Notes: generated by a model not told the origin, from the letters alone. Positions 1 through 8,762 are shown, numbered from the stretch's first letter. The stretch is 64,000 bases of DNA from UBA9620 sp965220695 (GCA_965220695.1 OZ244838.1:186001-250000), one strand, 5' to 3'. A program made the numbers and translations.

Positions 1-152
1 GCCTCGGTCTGCGAGGTCGGTGTCTTCATCCCGCGCCCGACTGATGACTGCTGACGGCTCACGCGTCTGTCGCAACCTGTATGTCGGATCGAGACGATCC
101 GATCTTTAGCGTGCGGCCAGCGACTGTTGATGTGACGTAACAGGTGGCGAGT
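1..152. other. Left edge, no gene assigned
   Basis: No reading frame here can be tied to a known protein. In a standard division cluster the 3' end of murD or mraY would lie here, but none of the three forward frames resembles a MurD C-terminus. A perfect 7-bp stem with a 3-base loop lies at 85-101 (CGGATCG-AGA-CGATCCG) and is followed by ATCTTTAG; it could be a weak terminator of an upstream gene. The last bases hold the AGGTGG ribosome binding site of ftsW (142-147). Confidence 0.4.
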
Positions 153-1256
153 ATGCCGCGAAAGCTCAAATCGGACAAGCTGTTGTTCCTCGCCACCCTG
201 CTCCTCGTGTGCGCCAGTGTCGTCATGGTCTACAGCGCGTCCGCGGTGCTGGCGGTGGACCGCTACCGGCAGCCGCCCTATTTCTTTCTGTTCAAGCAGG
301 TCACCTGGGCCGTCCTTGGCCTGTGGCTGATGAGCCGGGCCATGCGGGTCGATTATCGCCAACTGAAGCGGCCGGTGGTGATCTGGATTGCGCTGGGGGG
401 CGCCGTGGCGGCCCTGGTCGTTGTCTTTTTCGGACCGCCGATCAACGGGACCAAACGCTGGTTGGCGTTGGGGGGCATCGGGGTGCAGCCGTCGGAACTG
501 GCCAAGGTGGCCGTCATCATCTTCACGGCGGCGATGCTCGAACGGCGCATGGACAAGCTCGATCAGGTGATCCGTGCGCTGTATCCGATCGCGCTGGTCA
601 CCGGCCTCGTCTGCGGCCTGATCGTCCTGGAGCCCGATTTCGGCACGGCGTTCACGCTGCTCCTCATCGTGGGCGTCATGATCTTCGCGGCCGGTCTGCG
701 GTATCGGTATCTGATCGGAGCGAGCCTGGTCATGGCGCCGGTGCTGTTCGTCATTCTCGCCAGCGCCGAGTATCGCTACCGGCGGCTCGTCGCCTTCCTC
801 GACCCCTGGGCGGACCCGTTGGGTGACGGCTTTCAGGTCATTCAGTCCCAGATCGCGGTCGGTACTGGAGGGCTGTTCGGGCAGGGGCTGATGGCGGGTG
901 TACAGAAGCTCTTCTACCTGCCGGCACCGCACACCGATTTCATCTATGCCGTTATTGCCGAGGAAACGGGGTTGCTGGGAGCGACGGCGGTCCTGCTTTG
1001 TTTCGCGGTGATTGTCTGGCGTGGTCTGCGCGTCACTCTGGCCGCGCCGGACCGGTTTGGCGCGTTTCTGGCGCTGGGGTTCACCATGATGGTCGCGCTC
1101 CAGGCCTTCGTCAACATGAGCGTCGTGCTGGGGCTCGCACCGACCAAGGGGATACCGCTGCCGTTCGTCAGTTCCGGCGGGTCGTCGTTGGTGATCAGTC
1201 TGCTCGGGATGGGCATTCTGCTCAACGTGTCACAGCACGCATCGGCTGAAGCATGA
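153..1256 (+). CDS. ftsW: FtsW, SEDS-family peptidoglycan glycosyltransferase of the divisome
   Basis: Polytopic inner-membrane protein of about 367 residues. SEDS proteins polymerise lipid II into glycan strands, and FtsW does so at the septum with its cognate class B penicillin-binding protein. The sequence shows about ten hydrophobic segments, the conserved periplasmic loop PAPHTDFIYAVIAEETG with the essential Asp, and the C-terminal motif PFVSSGGSSL. A GTG nine bases upstream (144) is in frame, but ATG at 153 is preferred because AGGTGG sits five bases before it. RodA is the paralogue that could be confused with it; the position directly before murG-murC-ftsQAZ favours FtsW. murG follows 33 bases after the stop, so the two are probably co-transcribed. 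Confidence 0.93.
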   Translation: MPRKLKSDKLLFLATLLLVCASVVMVYSASAVLAVDRYRQPPYFFLFKQVTWAVLGLWLMSRAMRVDYRQLKRPVVIWIALGGAVAALVVVFFGPPINGTKRWLALGGIGVQPSELAKVAVIIFTAAMLERRMDKLDQVIRALYPIALVTGLVCGLIVLEPDFGTAFTLLLIVGVMIFAAGLRYRYLIGASLVMAPVLFVILASAEYRYRRLVAFLDPWADPLGDGFQVIQSQIAVGTGGLFGQGLMAGVQKLFYLPAPHTDFIYAVIAEETGLLGATAVLLCFAVIVWRGLRVTLAAPDRFGAFLALGFTMMVALQAFVNMSVVLGLAPTKGIPLPFVSSGGSSLVISLLGMGILLNVSQHASAEA

Positions 1257-1289
1257 GCGTGCGCCCGTGGTGCGGCGGCGTGTCACGAG

Positions 1290-2378
1290 ATGAGGAAGCG
1301 ACTGCCCAGCGTGCTGATGAGCGGTGCCGGCACCGGGGGACACCTCTATCCGGGGCTTGTCGTGGCAGAGGAGATTCGACGGCGGCATCCGAAGGCGCGC
1401 GTGGTGTTCGCCGGAACGGGACGCGGGCACGAGCGCCGGGAAGTCACGCGGCGGCGCTACGAGCACGAGACGATTCGAAGCGCCGGACTGAAGGGCAAGT
1501 CGGCATGGGCACTGATACGCGGTCTGGCAGTGTTGCCCCTGAGCGCGGGGGATGCGTGGCGCGTGATCTCGCGGGTGTCACCGGACCTTGTGGTCGGGCT
1601 GGGCGGATACTCGGCGGGAACCGTAGTGTTGATGGCCGCCTGTCGGCGGATACCGACTCTGGTACTCGAGCAGAACGCGATGCCGGGAATCACGAACCGC
1701 CTGCTGGCGCGGTTCGTCACGGCCGCAGCGATCTCGCACGATGTCGCGGCACCCTACTTCCGGGGCAAGGCGTTCGTCAGCGGCAACCCGGTCCGGACCG
1801 GCTTCTTCGAGACCGTTCGCCCGGCTGCGCCGCGCACCCGGATCCACCTGCTGGTGATGGGCGGGTCACAGGGCGCGCATGCCATCAACGCCGCGATGAT
1901 GGCCGCCGCGCCACGGATTGCCACCGAAGCTGGTCGGTTCGTGATCACCCATCAGACCGGCGATGCCGATTGCACCGCGGTGCGTTGCGCCTACGACCGG
2001 GCCGGATTGCAGGCGCGGGTCGAGCCGTTCCTCGAGGAGATGGTCGAACTCATGCGTGACGCAGACATCGTGGTGTGCCGGGCCGGCGCGACCACACTCG
2101 CCGAACTGGCGGCGGTGGGGCGGCCGGCCGTGCTGGTGCCCCTGCCAGGTGCGGCGGATGATCACCAGCGTGCGAATGCGGAGGTTCTGGTCCGGGCCGG
2201 CGCGGCGGAATTGCTGCCCCAGTCCGCGCTGACCGGCGACACCCTGGCGACCCGGTTGTTGGCACTCGCCGGAAACGACGAACGGCGCCGGCAGATGGCG
2301 GCGGCAGCTCGAGCGTTGGCGCGCCCGGACGCCGCCAAGGTCATCGTTGACCGGGCCGAGGAACTGGCGGGATGGTGA
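1290..2378 (+). CDS. murG: MurG, UDP-GlcNAc:undecaprenyl-PP-MurNAc-pentapeptide GlcNAc transferase
   Basis: Membrane-associated GT-B glycosyltransferase (362 residues) that adds GlcNAc to lipid I to give lipid II on the cytoplasmic face. The N-terminal glycine-rich loop GAGTGGHLYP (residues 13-22), the acceptor-side motif GLGGYSAG, the block LEQNAMPGITNR and the second glycine loop MGGSQGAHAIN are all present. The donor-binding C-terminal motif CRAGATTLAELAAVGRP is followed by PLPGAADDHQRANA, which carries the residues that contact the UDP-GlcNAc ring in the family. Its last seven bases overlap the start of murC (ATGGTGA), which suggests translational coupling. Confidence 0.96.
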   Translation: MRKRLPSVLMSGAGTGGHLYPGLVVAEEIRRRHPKARVVFAGTGRGHERREVTRRRYEHETIRSAGLKGKSAWALIRGLAVLPLSAGDAWRVISRVSPDLVVGLGGYSAGTVVLMAACRRIPTLVLEQNAMPGITNRLLARFVTAAAISHDVAAPYFRGKAFVSGNPVRTGFFETVRPAAPRTRIHLLVMGGSQGAHAINAAMMAAAPRIATEAGRFVITHQTGDADCTAVRCAYDRAGLQARVEPFLEEMVELMRDADIVVCRAGATTLAELAAVGRPAVLVPLPGAADDHQRANAEVLVRAGAAELLPQSALTGDTLATRLLALAGNDERRRQMAAAARALARPDAAKVIVDRAEELAGW

Positions 2379-3868
2379 CCGGCGAACGGACCCGGTCCGG
2401 ACAGGACGAGGATCCGCGGCCCCGCGCGGCGGGTGAGTATGGATTGCCGCCGGGGACCAGGCGGGTGCATTTCGTCGGTATCGGTGGCATCGGAATGAGC
2501 GGGATCGCACTGATGCTGAGCGCGCGTGGGTATCAGGTCACCGGTTCCGATCTGATCGCGTCGGACGCGACGACGCGACTGGATCGACAGGGGATCGACG
2601 TGAAGACCGGGCATGACGCACGCTGGGTCGGCGCGGCGGATGCGCTCGTGGTCTCGGCGGCCGTGGCGGAGGACAACGTCGAAGTCAGGGAGGCGCTGCA
2701 ACGCGGGCTTCCGGTCATCCGCCGTGGCGTGATGCTGGCCGGGCTGACCCGGTCGAGGCTCGCCATTGCGGTGACCGGCACGCACGGCAAAAGCACTACC
2801 GCGTCGATGGTCGCCGTGATGCTGGCCGAATGCGGGTTGGATCCGTCGGCGGTGGTCGGAGCGAGAATCGGCGCGTTCAGCAGCAACATGCGAGTTGGTC
2901 AGGGACGCCATTTCGTCCTCGAGGCAGACGAAAGCGAGCCATCGCTACTTGAACTGTCGCCTCGGATTGCGGTGCTCACCAATCTCGAGGAGGAACATCT
3001 GGAACACTACGGGACCTTCGATGGGCTGGCTGACACGATTGTCGCGTTTGCCAATCGCGTGGCGCCCACCGGTGCGGTTGTGGTGTGTGCGGACGACCCG
3101 GAACTCACCGCGCGCCGCACAAGGATCCTCCCACGCGTGGTGACCTACGGGCTGGATGACCACACTGCCGACGTCGCAGGCGACCAGGCGACCTGCGCTG
3201 CGGACGGGTCCCGTTGTCTGGTGCGCTGCAGTCACCGGGGGGTTCCAGCGACGTTGAGGCTGACCGTCGGGGTGCCGGGGCGGCACAACCTGCTCAACGC
3301 CCTGGCGGCGTTCGCGGTCGGGCTGGAGGTTGGGATCGACCCGGGTCGTATCGTGGCGGCCCTCGCCGGCTTCAAGGGCATAGATCGGCGTTTCCAGCTC
3401 AAGGGCGTCGTCGGCGGCGTGCGTGTCGTGGACGACTACGCACACCATCCGACCGAGGTTGCAGCGGTGCTGACGACGGCGCGCCGCCAGCAGCCTGAGC
3501 GCCTGATTGCCGTGTTCCAACCCCATCGGTTCACGCGCACCGCGCGGTTTCTCGACGCGTTCGCGTCGGCGCTCGCGGCGGCCGATGTCGTCGTGCTGAC
3601 AGATGTCTTCGCGGCGGGTGAGCGTCCGTTGCCGGCGGCCGCCGTGGAGCGTCTGGCTGCCGCCATACGTGGTCATCGAGGCGCAGCGGTGCACCAGGTG
3701 CACACACTGGATGACGCGCTCGCGCTGGTATTCGGTCTGGCTCGGCCCGGCGATCTGGTGGTCACACTCGGTGCCGGATCGATAGGAGGACTGGGCGCGC
3801 GGCTGGTGGCATCGCTGCGGGAGTCGACCGCACGGATCGATGCGGCCGGGGGGGCGACACCCGCATGA
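2372..3868 (+). CDS. murC: MurC, UDP-N-acetylmuramate--L-alanine ligase
   Basis: Cytoplasmic ATP-dependent ligase (498 residues) that adds the first amino acid of the stem peptide to UDP-MurNAc. The N-terminal Rossmann motif HFVGIGGIGMSGIA follows a 30-residue extension of low complexity. The Mur-ligase P-loop GTHGKSTTASMV lies near residue 135, and the ATP/metal region continues with LEADESEPSLL and LTNLEEEHLEHYG. The C-terminal domain has DDYAHHPTEV and FQPHRFTRT, both typical of MurC rather than MurD/E/F. Its stop overlaps the ftsQ start in ATGA. murB and ddl, which often stand between murC and ftsQ, are absent here; a ddl is found at 38.4-39.5 kb and no murB is in the window. Confidence 0.96.
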   Translation: MVTGERTRSGQDEDPRPRAAGEYGLPPGTRRVHFVGIGGIGMSGIALMLSARGYQVTGSDLIASDATTRLDRQGIDVKTGHDARWVGAADALVVSAAVAEDNVEVREALQRGLPVIRRGVMLAGLTRSRLAIAVTGTHGKSTTASMVAVMLAECGLDPSAVVGARIGAFSSNMRVGQGRHFVLEADESEPSLLELSPRIAVLTNLEEEHLEHYGTFDGLADTIVAFANRVAPTGAVVVCADDPELTARRTRILPRVVTYGLDDHTADVAGDQATCAADGSRCLVRCSHRGVPATLRLTVGVPGRHNLLNALAAFAVGLEVGIDPGRIVAALAGFKGIDRRFQLKGVVGGVRVVDDYAHHPTEVAAVLTTARRQQPERLIAVFQPHRFTRTARFLDAFASALAAADVVVLTDVFAAGERPLPAAAVERLAAAIRGHRGAAVHQVHTLDDALALVFGLARPGDLVVTLGAGSIGGLGARLVASLRESTARIDAAGGATPA

Positions 3869-4710
3869 CGGTACGCGCCCGGAGGGGCAATCGATTCGGG
3901 CGGACGACACAGCAGGGCCGCCGAGGTTTCGGAGCGGCGCTGCGTTGGTGGCGAGCCATGCGCGGGGTCGTGCTGATGGGTGCGCTCCTGGCTGGCACGT
4001 CTCAGGGGGGCGGAGCGTTGCTTTCGGCGTCCTTCCTTGCAATCGATGACTTCGTGGTGCAGGGCCACGAGACCTTGTCGGAGAGCGAAGTGCTCGCGCT
4101 CGTCGAACCGCTTCGCGGCCAGAACATCCTGGCGGCGGATCTGGAACTGGGCCGCACGTGGCTGGTGAGGTCGCCGCGGTTGCGCGATGGCGCACTGCGG
4201 CGGGTACTGCCGTCGACCATCGAGGTGTTCGTATCCGAGTCGACGCCGGTCGCCATCGCCCGTTTTGCCGAACGGTTGTATCTGATCGACGAGACCGGAG
4301 GGCTCATCGACGCATACGGACCACGGTTCGCGGGTATCGATCTGCCGATTATCCACGGTCTGGCGGCGGACGGCGCCGGAGCGCACATCGTCGATCCGCT
4401 CCGGATGACGCTGGCGAACCGCGTGCTGCGGCAACTGGCGCCGCGACCGGACGTATTCGACTCGGTGTCCCAGATCGATGTGACGAACCCTGACGACGCG
4501 GTGGTGCTGCTCAACGACGATCCGGCCCTGTTGCATCTCGGGCGCGATCAGTTCCTCGAGCGGCTGTTGTCGTACGTCGAACTGGCTCCCACGCTTCGTC
4601 GGCGGGTGACTGACATCGACTATGTCGATCTGCGGTTCGGATCGCGGGTGTTCGTGGGGCCGGTGAGATCCGGCGCCTCGCGGACCGGCCGGGTGGCGGT
4701 CAACGAATAG
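3865..4710 (+). CDS. ftsQ: FtsQ/DivIB-type cell division protein
   Basis: Bitopic division protein of 281 residues that links early and late divisome components. The N-terminus is strongly basic (residues 1-30), then one hydrophobic segment (about 31-58) leads to a POTRA domain beginning with FLAIDDFVVQGHETLSESEV. A second block with DETGGLIDAYGPRFAGIDLP corresponds to the FtsQ beta domain. Sequence conservation in this family is low, so the call leans on domain order and on the position between murC and ftsA. The start overlaps the murC stop (ATGA); an internal ATG at 3958 would remove most of the basic tail and is less likely. Confidence 0.88.
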   Translation: MTVRARRGNRFGRTTQQGRRGFGAALRWWRAMRGVVLMGALLAGTSQGGGALLSASFLAIDDFVVQGHETLSESEVLALVEPLRGQNILAADLELGRTWLVRSPRLRDGALRRVLPSTIEVFVSESTPVAIARFAERLYLIDETGGLIDAYGPRFAGIDLPIIHGLAADGAGAHIVDPLRMTLANRVLRQLAPRPDVFDSVSQIDVTNPDDAVVLLNDDPALLHLGRDQFLERLLSYVELAPTLRRRVTDIDYVDLRFGSRVFVGPVRSGASRTGRVAVNE

Positions 4711-4794
4711 GTGCCGGCGCCGTGTCCGGTTGATCCCGACACGGCGCCGGCGGCAGAACGTCGCGGCGGCGGTGTCGCCGCCGACGGAGGATGC

Positions 4795-6030
4795 GTGGCA
4801 CGCAAGGAGCACTATCTCGTCGGTCTCGATGTTGGCACCTCGAAAACGGCCGCCATTGTTGCCGAGGCGTTCGAGGACGGGGCTCTCGACATCATCGGCA
4901 TCGGTGTGGCCGAGGCCCAGGGCATCCGGCGGGGTATCGTCGTCAACCTCGAAGCCGCCGTCGAGTCGATCAAGAAGGCCATTGAAGAAGCGGAACTGAC
5001 GGCCGGGGTGGAAGTTGATTCGGTGCATCTCGGGATGTCCGGCGGACATTTCGAGGCCTTCAACAGCCGTGGTGTCGTGGCGGTTGCTGGAAAGAACCGC
5101 GAGATCACGCGCGAGGACGTGCGCCGGGCGATCGATTCGGCCAAAGGCGTGTCGTTGCCCGCCGGCCGGGAGATCCTGCACGTACTCCCCCAGGACTTCG
5201 TCCTCGACGATCAGGACGGCATCCGTGCTCCGGTCGGTATGACCGGCACCCGGCTCGAGGCCAACGTTCACGTCATCACGGGCAGCACCTCATCGGTCAA
5301 CAACATCGTGGCCTGCGTGAACCGGGCCGGCGTCGCGGTCGTCGACACCGTCATCCAGCAACTTGCAGCGAGCGAATCGGTGTTGACCGCCGACGAACGA
5401 GAGCTGGGGGTGGCCCTGGTCGATATCGGCGGGGGTACGACTGACCTGGCGATCTTCGAACGCGGCAGCCTGTGGCACACGGCGGGTGTCACGATCGGTG
5501 GCAATCACTTCACCAACGACATCGCGGTCGGACTCCGGACGCCGATTCCCGATGCGGAGAGGACCAAGAGGCGCAGCGGATGTGCGCTGTCGTCGCTGGT
5601 GGGTGACGACGAGACTGTCGAGGTGGCGAGTGTCGGGGGACGGCCATCCCGCGTCATGTCCCGCCGCATTCTGTCGGACATCCTGCAGCCGCGCGCTGAG
5701 GAAACGTTCCACGCCCTCTGGGACGAGATTCGACGCGCCGGCTACGAGCGCTCGCTGCACGCGGGAATCGTGCTGTGTGGTGGAGGGGCGCTGCTGGACG
5801 GGATGGCGGAGATCGCCGAACAGATATTCGACCTGCCGATTCGTCGCGGGTGTCCGGTCGATGTCGGCGGGCTCACCGACCACGTGTCCAGTCCGTCGTT
5901 CGCGACCGGGGTCGGACTGGTCAAGTACGCCCACGGCAACCAGATGCAGGAATTCGACCGGATGGTTGGAGAGGGCACGCTCAGCCACCTGGCCGGGAGG
6001 CTTCGCGGGCTGTTCAAGGAGTTTTTCTAG
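4795..6030 (+). CDS. ftsA: FtsA, actin-like membrane anchor for FtsZ
   Basis: Actin/Hsp70-fold ATPase (411 residues) that tethers FtsZ filaments to the inner membrane. The frame is open from a GTG at 4711, but those 28 codons (rich in Pro, Ala and Gly) do not look like FtsA. The GTG at 4795 has GGAGG four bases upstream and gives a family-like beginning, ARKEHYLVGLDVGTSKTAAI, with the phosphate-1 loop. The 1C-domain region follows, then the phosphate-2 motif LVDIGGGTTDLAIF and the adenosine motif GIVLCGGGALLDGM. The C-terminus HLAGRLRGLFKEFF is a good amphipathic membrane-targeting helix. FtsZ starts 17 bases after the stop. Confidence 0.95.
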   Translation: MARKEHYLVGLDVGTSKTAAIVAEAFEDGALDIIGIGVAEAQGIRRGIVVNLEAAVESIKKAIEEAELTAGVEVDSVHLGMSGGHFEAFNSRGVVAVAGKNREITREDVRRAIDSAKGVSLPAGREILHVLPQDFVLDDQDGIRAPVGMTGTRLEANVHVITGSTSSVNNIVACVNRAGVAVVDTVIQQLAASESVLTADERELGVALVDIGGGTTDLAIFERGSLWHTAGVTIGGNHFTNDIAVGLRTPIPDAERTKRRSGCALSSLVGDDETVEVASVGGRPSRVMSRRILSDILQPRAEETFHALWDEIRRAGYERSLHAGIVLCGGGALLDGMAEIAEQIFDLPIRRGCPVDVGGLTDHVSSPSFATGVGLVKYAHGNQMQEFDRMVGEGTLSHLAGRLRGLFKEFF

Positions 6031-6047
6031 GATACGGAGGTGGATTG

Positions 6048-7340
6048 ATGAGTTCTTCGAAGTCAACCGATCAAGACGACGACACACTCACTGAACTCAC
6101 GAGTGCGTCCGAAGCGAACCGATTGACTATTGAGGACGCCCGGCACGTCGGGGCGAATATCAAGGTCGTTGGAGTTGGCGGCGGGGGCAGCAACGCTGTG
6201 GACCGCATGGTGCGCACGGGGTGCCACGGAATCGAGTATATCGTGGCAAATACCGATGCGCAGGCCCTCGGCAACAGCGTCACCCCCGTGCGTCTACAGA
6301 TCGGCGGCAAGCTGACGAGCGGGTTGGGCGCCGGCGCCGATCCCAACATCGGCCGGCAGGCGGCGCTCGAGGACACCGAGCAGATTATCGCGGCGCTCGA
6401 TGGCGCCGACATGGTGTTCGTCACGACCGGGCTCGGCGGCGGAACAGGCACGGGCGCGGCTCCGGTCATCGCGAATCTGGCAAGCGAGCTGGGCGCGCTG
6501 ACTGTGGCGGTCGTGACGATGCCGTTCACGTTCGAGGGGCGGCGCCGCGCCGCGCAGGCGGAACGTGGCCTCGCGGAACTCCGCGAATGCGTCGACACCG
6601 TCATCACGATTCCGAACGAGCGGCTCTTGTCCGTGATAGCCCGGACGACCACGTTGCCTGACGCCTTCGCCGCCGCCGACGATATCCTGCGACAGGCGAT
6701 CCAGGGTATTTCCGATCTGATTCTGGTGCCCGGGTTGATCAATCTCGATTTCGCCGACGTAACCACGGTCATGTCCCGCATGGGGGTCGCCATCATGGGC
6801 ACTGGCGTCGGAACCGGCGAAACGAGGGCGGTGGATGCCGCTACCGAGGCCATATCGAGTCCTTTGATCGAGAACGCGTCTGTCGATGGTGCCCGTGGAG
6901 TCATCATCAACGTGACGGGTGGCAGCGACCTGTCGCTTCTTGAAATCAATGAAGCGACCATGATCATCCAGAGCGCTGCCCACGAAGAGGCCAACATCAT
7001 TTTCGGCGCTGTCGTCGATCCAGAGATGGAAGACCGGGTGAAGATCACGGTCATCGCTACCGGGTTCGACCGCGAGGGGGCCGAGCGGCCCGCCGAGAAG
7101 ACGCCGATCGACCTTCAGCAGTACTACGCCACGTGGCAGCAGGAGGAGCCTGGCGCGGAGGCTGCCGGAAACGGGCGGTTCGTGACGTCGAGGCGGCCGC
7201 CGATCCACCTGCCGCAGCCACTGGCCGCCGCGGAGCACGAGGCGAAACCGGCGCTGTTCGAGCCCGAGGAGATCGGGTCCGCGACGGTCGACGAGTCCGC
7301 GGCGGAGGTGCCCGCGTTTCTGCGTCAGCAGAACGACTAG
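6048..7340 (+). CDS. ftsZ: FtsZ, tubulin-like division GTPase
   Basis: Forms the Z ring (430 residues). The nucleotide-binding motif VGVGGGGSNAVDRM is at about residues 41-54, the tubulin signature GGGTGTGAAP at 130-139, and the T7-loop segment INLDFADV supplies the catalytic Asp to the next subunit. After the core an 80-residue variable linker ends in EVPAFLRQQND, the conserved C-terminal peptide that binds FtsA and other partners. About 37 acidic, Ser/Thr-rich residues precede the globular domain, longer than in E. coli. ATG at 6048 has GGAGG nine bases before it; longer in-frame extensions overlap ftsA and are rejected. The stop TAG is shared with the convergent gene as CTAG. Confidence 0.97.
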   Translation: MSSSKSTDQDDDTLTELTSASEANRLTIEDARHVGANIKVVGVGGGGSNAVDRMVRTGCHGIEYIVANTDAQALGNSVTPVRLQIGGKLTSGLGAGADPNIGRQAALEDTEQIIAALDGADMVFVTTGLGGGTGTGAAPVIANLASELGALTVAVVTMPFTFEGRRRAAQAERGLAELRECVDTVITIPNERLLSVIARTTTLPDAFAAADDILRQAIQGISDLILVPGLINLDFADVTTVMSRMGVAIMGTGVGTGETRAVDAATEAISSPLIENASVDGARGVIINVTGGSDLSLLEINEATMIIQSAAHEEANIIFGAVVDPEMEDRVKITVIATGFDREGAERPAEKTPIDLQQYYATWQQEEPGAEAAGNGRFVTSRRPPIHLPQPLAAAEHEAKPALFEPEEIGSATVDESAAEVPAFLRQQND

Positions 7341-7636
7341 TGGTCGTTGAACGCTGCGAGCAGCGTGCTGCGCAAGACGTCCTGGGCCTGTGAATCGCCA
7401 GTGGGTCGCAGCAGAATGAAGCTGCGTCGTTCACCGTTCACCACGTATTGCCTGGCTGGCAGGCTGACGCTCGGCCCCTTGCCTTCGCGGCCTTCCCAAA
7501 CGGTGAACCCCAGCAGTTTGAGTCCTTCCAGGGCGCCGGTGGTGAAATGCAATTCGACATCGGCCAGCTTGCCGGCCGGTGCGCCTTCGCCTGCAGGCAG
7601 CACGTTGATCGCAACCGTGTCGTCCAGGTGAGTCAT
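7337..7636 (-). CDS. Small SpoVG-like protein of unknown role
   Basis: Ninety-nine residues, no signal peptide or membrane segment. The central block GLKLLGFTVWEGREGKG, then SLPARQYVVNGERRSF and a helical end (AQDVLRSTLLAAFN), follows the layout of SpoVG proteins: a two-strand turn, a xMPSRK-like strand and a C-terminal helix. SpoVG of Bacillus and Listeria is a small nucleic-acid-binding regulator. The resemblance here is from reading the pattern, not from a search, so function is inference. It converges on ftsZ and the two stop codons interlock in CTAG (7337-7340). It is the last gene of the minus-strand run that includes rpoD and dnaG, but lies about 300 bases beyond its neighbour and may have its own promoter. 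Confidence 0.6.
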   Translation of the reverse strand: MTHLDDTVAINVLPAGEGAPAGKLADVELHFTTGALEGLKLLGFTVWEGREGKGPSVSLPARQYVVNGERRSFILLRPTGDSQAQDVLRSTLLAAFNDH

Positions 7637-7935
7637 CCGTCAGTCTCCTCGGGTGGCAGTGAACAGTTCCGCTGCTGGAGACTGCAAACGCGCGGCCAGA
7701 AGGGCGGTACGGACCGGAGACCGCGCATCCGACCGTGTCTGGAGGAGATATCGTTCGCGCTGCCGGTCACGCGACGGGCGGTGTTGCCGTCGGCGTCAAT
7801 TGCGGTTTCCTGGTATGACAGCCGGCGGTGTCATGATGTCGTCAGAGGCTTCGACAAGGACCTGCCGCCGGTATCGTGGTAGCAGTCCGTGGTAGAACCC
7901 CGCGTTGAAGTACGTCGCCGCGAGCGATGCGGCAC
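7637..7935. other. Intergenic region holding a decayed dispersed repeat end
   Basis: Nothing here reads as a gene with family support. The stretch 7880-7910 (TAGCAGTCCGTGGTAGAACC and following) is a degenerate copy of the terminal repeat found at 23841-24004, 49703-49841, 53813-53885 and 56070-56233. A forward frame that starts inside the neighbouring minus-strand gene ends exactly at this TAG (7880-7882), but its product resembles nothing I recognise. No rnpB, tmRNA or other structured RNA signature was found. Confidence 0.5.
7880..7910 (+). repeat. Degenerate terminal repeat of the stop-codon-associated element (copy R1)
   Basis: Matches the element end as TAGCAG(T)CCGTGGT-AGA-ACCCCGCGTTG. 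The short inner stem GGT/ACC is kept although the loop differs from the other copies. No recognised gene ends at this TAG. Confidence 0.55.
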
Positions 7936-8682
7936 TCAGCGGTCCGGTTCGCTGGATGGTGTGGTGTCTCGTCCACCGTCGGGGTCGTGATACAGGATCC
8001 GCATGCAGCTATCACACTGGATCAGTTCGGAATTCATCAGGATGTTGTTGAATACCTGGGGCCGCAGGCGCACGTTGCAGACACTGCAGTGACCGTCACG
8101 CGCCTCAACGACCGCGACACCCCCGCGCTGTTCCGCAACTGTCTCGAACAGCCGGCGCGCCCGGGCGCCGACGGTCTCTGTCAGCGCGTCGCGTTCGCCG
8201 GAGGCGCCGGCGATCACCTGTTCCAGATCGGACCGTTCCGATTCGAGCGCGTCGCAATTCTGCTCGACATCCACCCGGGTCGTCGCCAGCGCCGCCACAG
8301 CTTCCTCGACGGCTGCCGTCAGATCGTCGATCTCGAGCATCCGTTCGAGGACGGTGTCCTCCAGTTGCTGAACGTCGTGTTCCGAGGTTGCGATCTCGTG
8401 CTGCATCGCGGTGTATTCCTTGTTGGTCTTCACCGCCATGAGCTGTTCCTTGTACTTGGACAGCCGCGACTGGACCATGGCCAGGTCCTTCTCGGCGTCC
8501 CGGCGTTTGATCTTCTGCTCGGACAGACGGACGTTGGCGGCTTCGAGCGTCGCCGTCCTGACTGCAAGCTGCTCGTCGAGCGCAGCGATGCGCGATGGAA
8601 TCGCGTCGGCGCCGCGCTGGGCGTCGGTCACCCTGTTGGCGAGTCGTTGCAACTGAATCAGCCGCTGGAGGTCAGGCAGCAT
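7936..8682 (-). CDS. Coiled-coil protein with C-terminal C4 zinc ribbon (DUF164/zf-RING_7 type)
   Basis: A 248-residue cytoplasmic protein. Residues 1-175 form a long, charged, heptad-rich coiled coil containing the conserved patch SKYKEQLMAVKTNKEYTAMQ. A zinc ribbon follows near the C-terminus with CSVCNVRLRPQVFNNI and CDSCMRILY, two CxxC pairs about 25 residues apart. This architecture is the widespread DUF164 family, thought to bind nucleic acid, with no settled function. In many genomes it stands near rpoD and dnaG, as here: the tRNA and rpoD lie just upstream on the same strand. The tail after the ribbon is short and polar. Confidence 0.85.
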   Translation of the reverse strand: MLPDLQRLIQLQRLANRVTDAQRGADAIPSRIAALDEQLAVRTATLEAANVRLSEQKIKRRDAEKDLAMVQSRLSKYKEQLMAVKTNKEYTAMQHEIATSEHDVQQLEDTVLERMLEIDDLTAAVEEAVAALATTRVDVEQNCDALESERSDLEQVIAGASGERDALTETVGARARRLFETVAEQRGGVAVVEARDGHCSVCNVRLRPQVFNNILMNSELIQCDSCMRILYHDPDGGRDTTPSSEPDR

Positions 8683-8737
8683 CGCGGGTCAGGTCTCCGC
8701 AGGACGATGGGGCCCGGATATCCGGACCCAAGCCGAA

Positions 8738-8762
8738 ACACCCCGTCTTGTGGGCGGGGTGT
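8738..8762 (-). terminator. Hairpin downstream of the CAU tRNA
   Basis: On the minus strand ACACCCCG-CCCACAAGA-CGGGGTGT forms a perfect 8-bp stem with a 9-base loop, followed by TTCGGCTT. The U tract is poor, so it is either a weak intrinsic terminator for the rpoD-tRNA transcript or a processing structure before the DUF164 gene. The surrounding 266 bases (8683-8948) hold no other feature that I can see. Confidence 0.5.

Noticed and set aside
4711..4794. 28-codon N-terminal extension of FtsA
   Set aside because: Low-complexity, not FtsA-like; GTG 4795 has a strong SD at the correct distance.
3673..5271. A 532-codon minus-strand frame across murC, ftsQ and ftsA
   Set aside because: Shadow of three well-supported forward genes; composition is typical of antisense reading in GC-rich DNA.
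7448..7882. A forward gene ending at the TAG of repeat R1
   Set aside because: It overlaps the SpoVG-like gene on the other strand and its product resembles nothing known; the coincidence with the TAG is noted but not enough.
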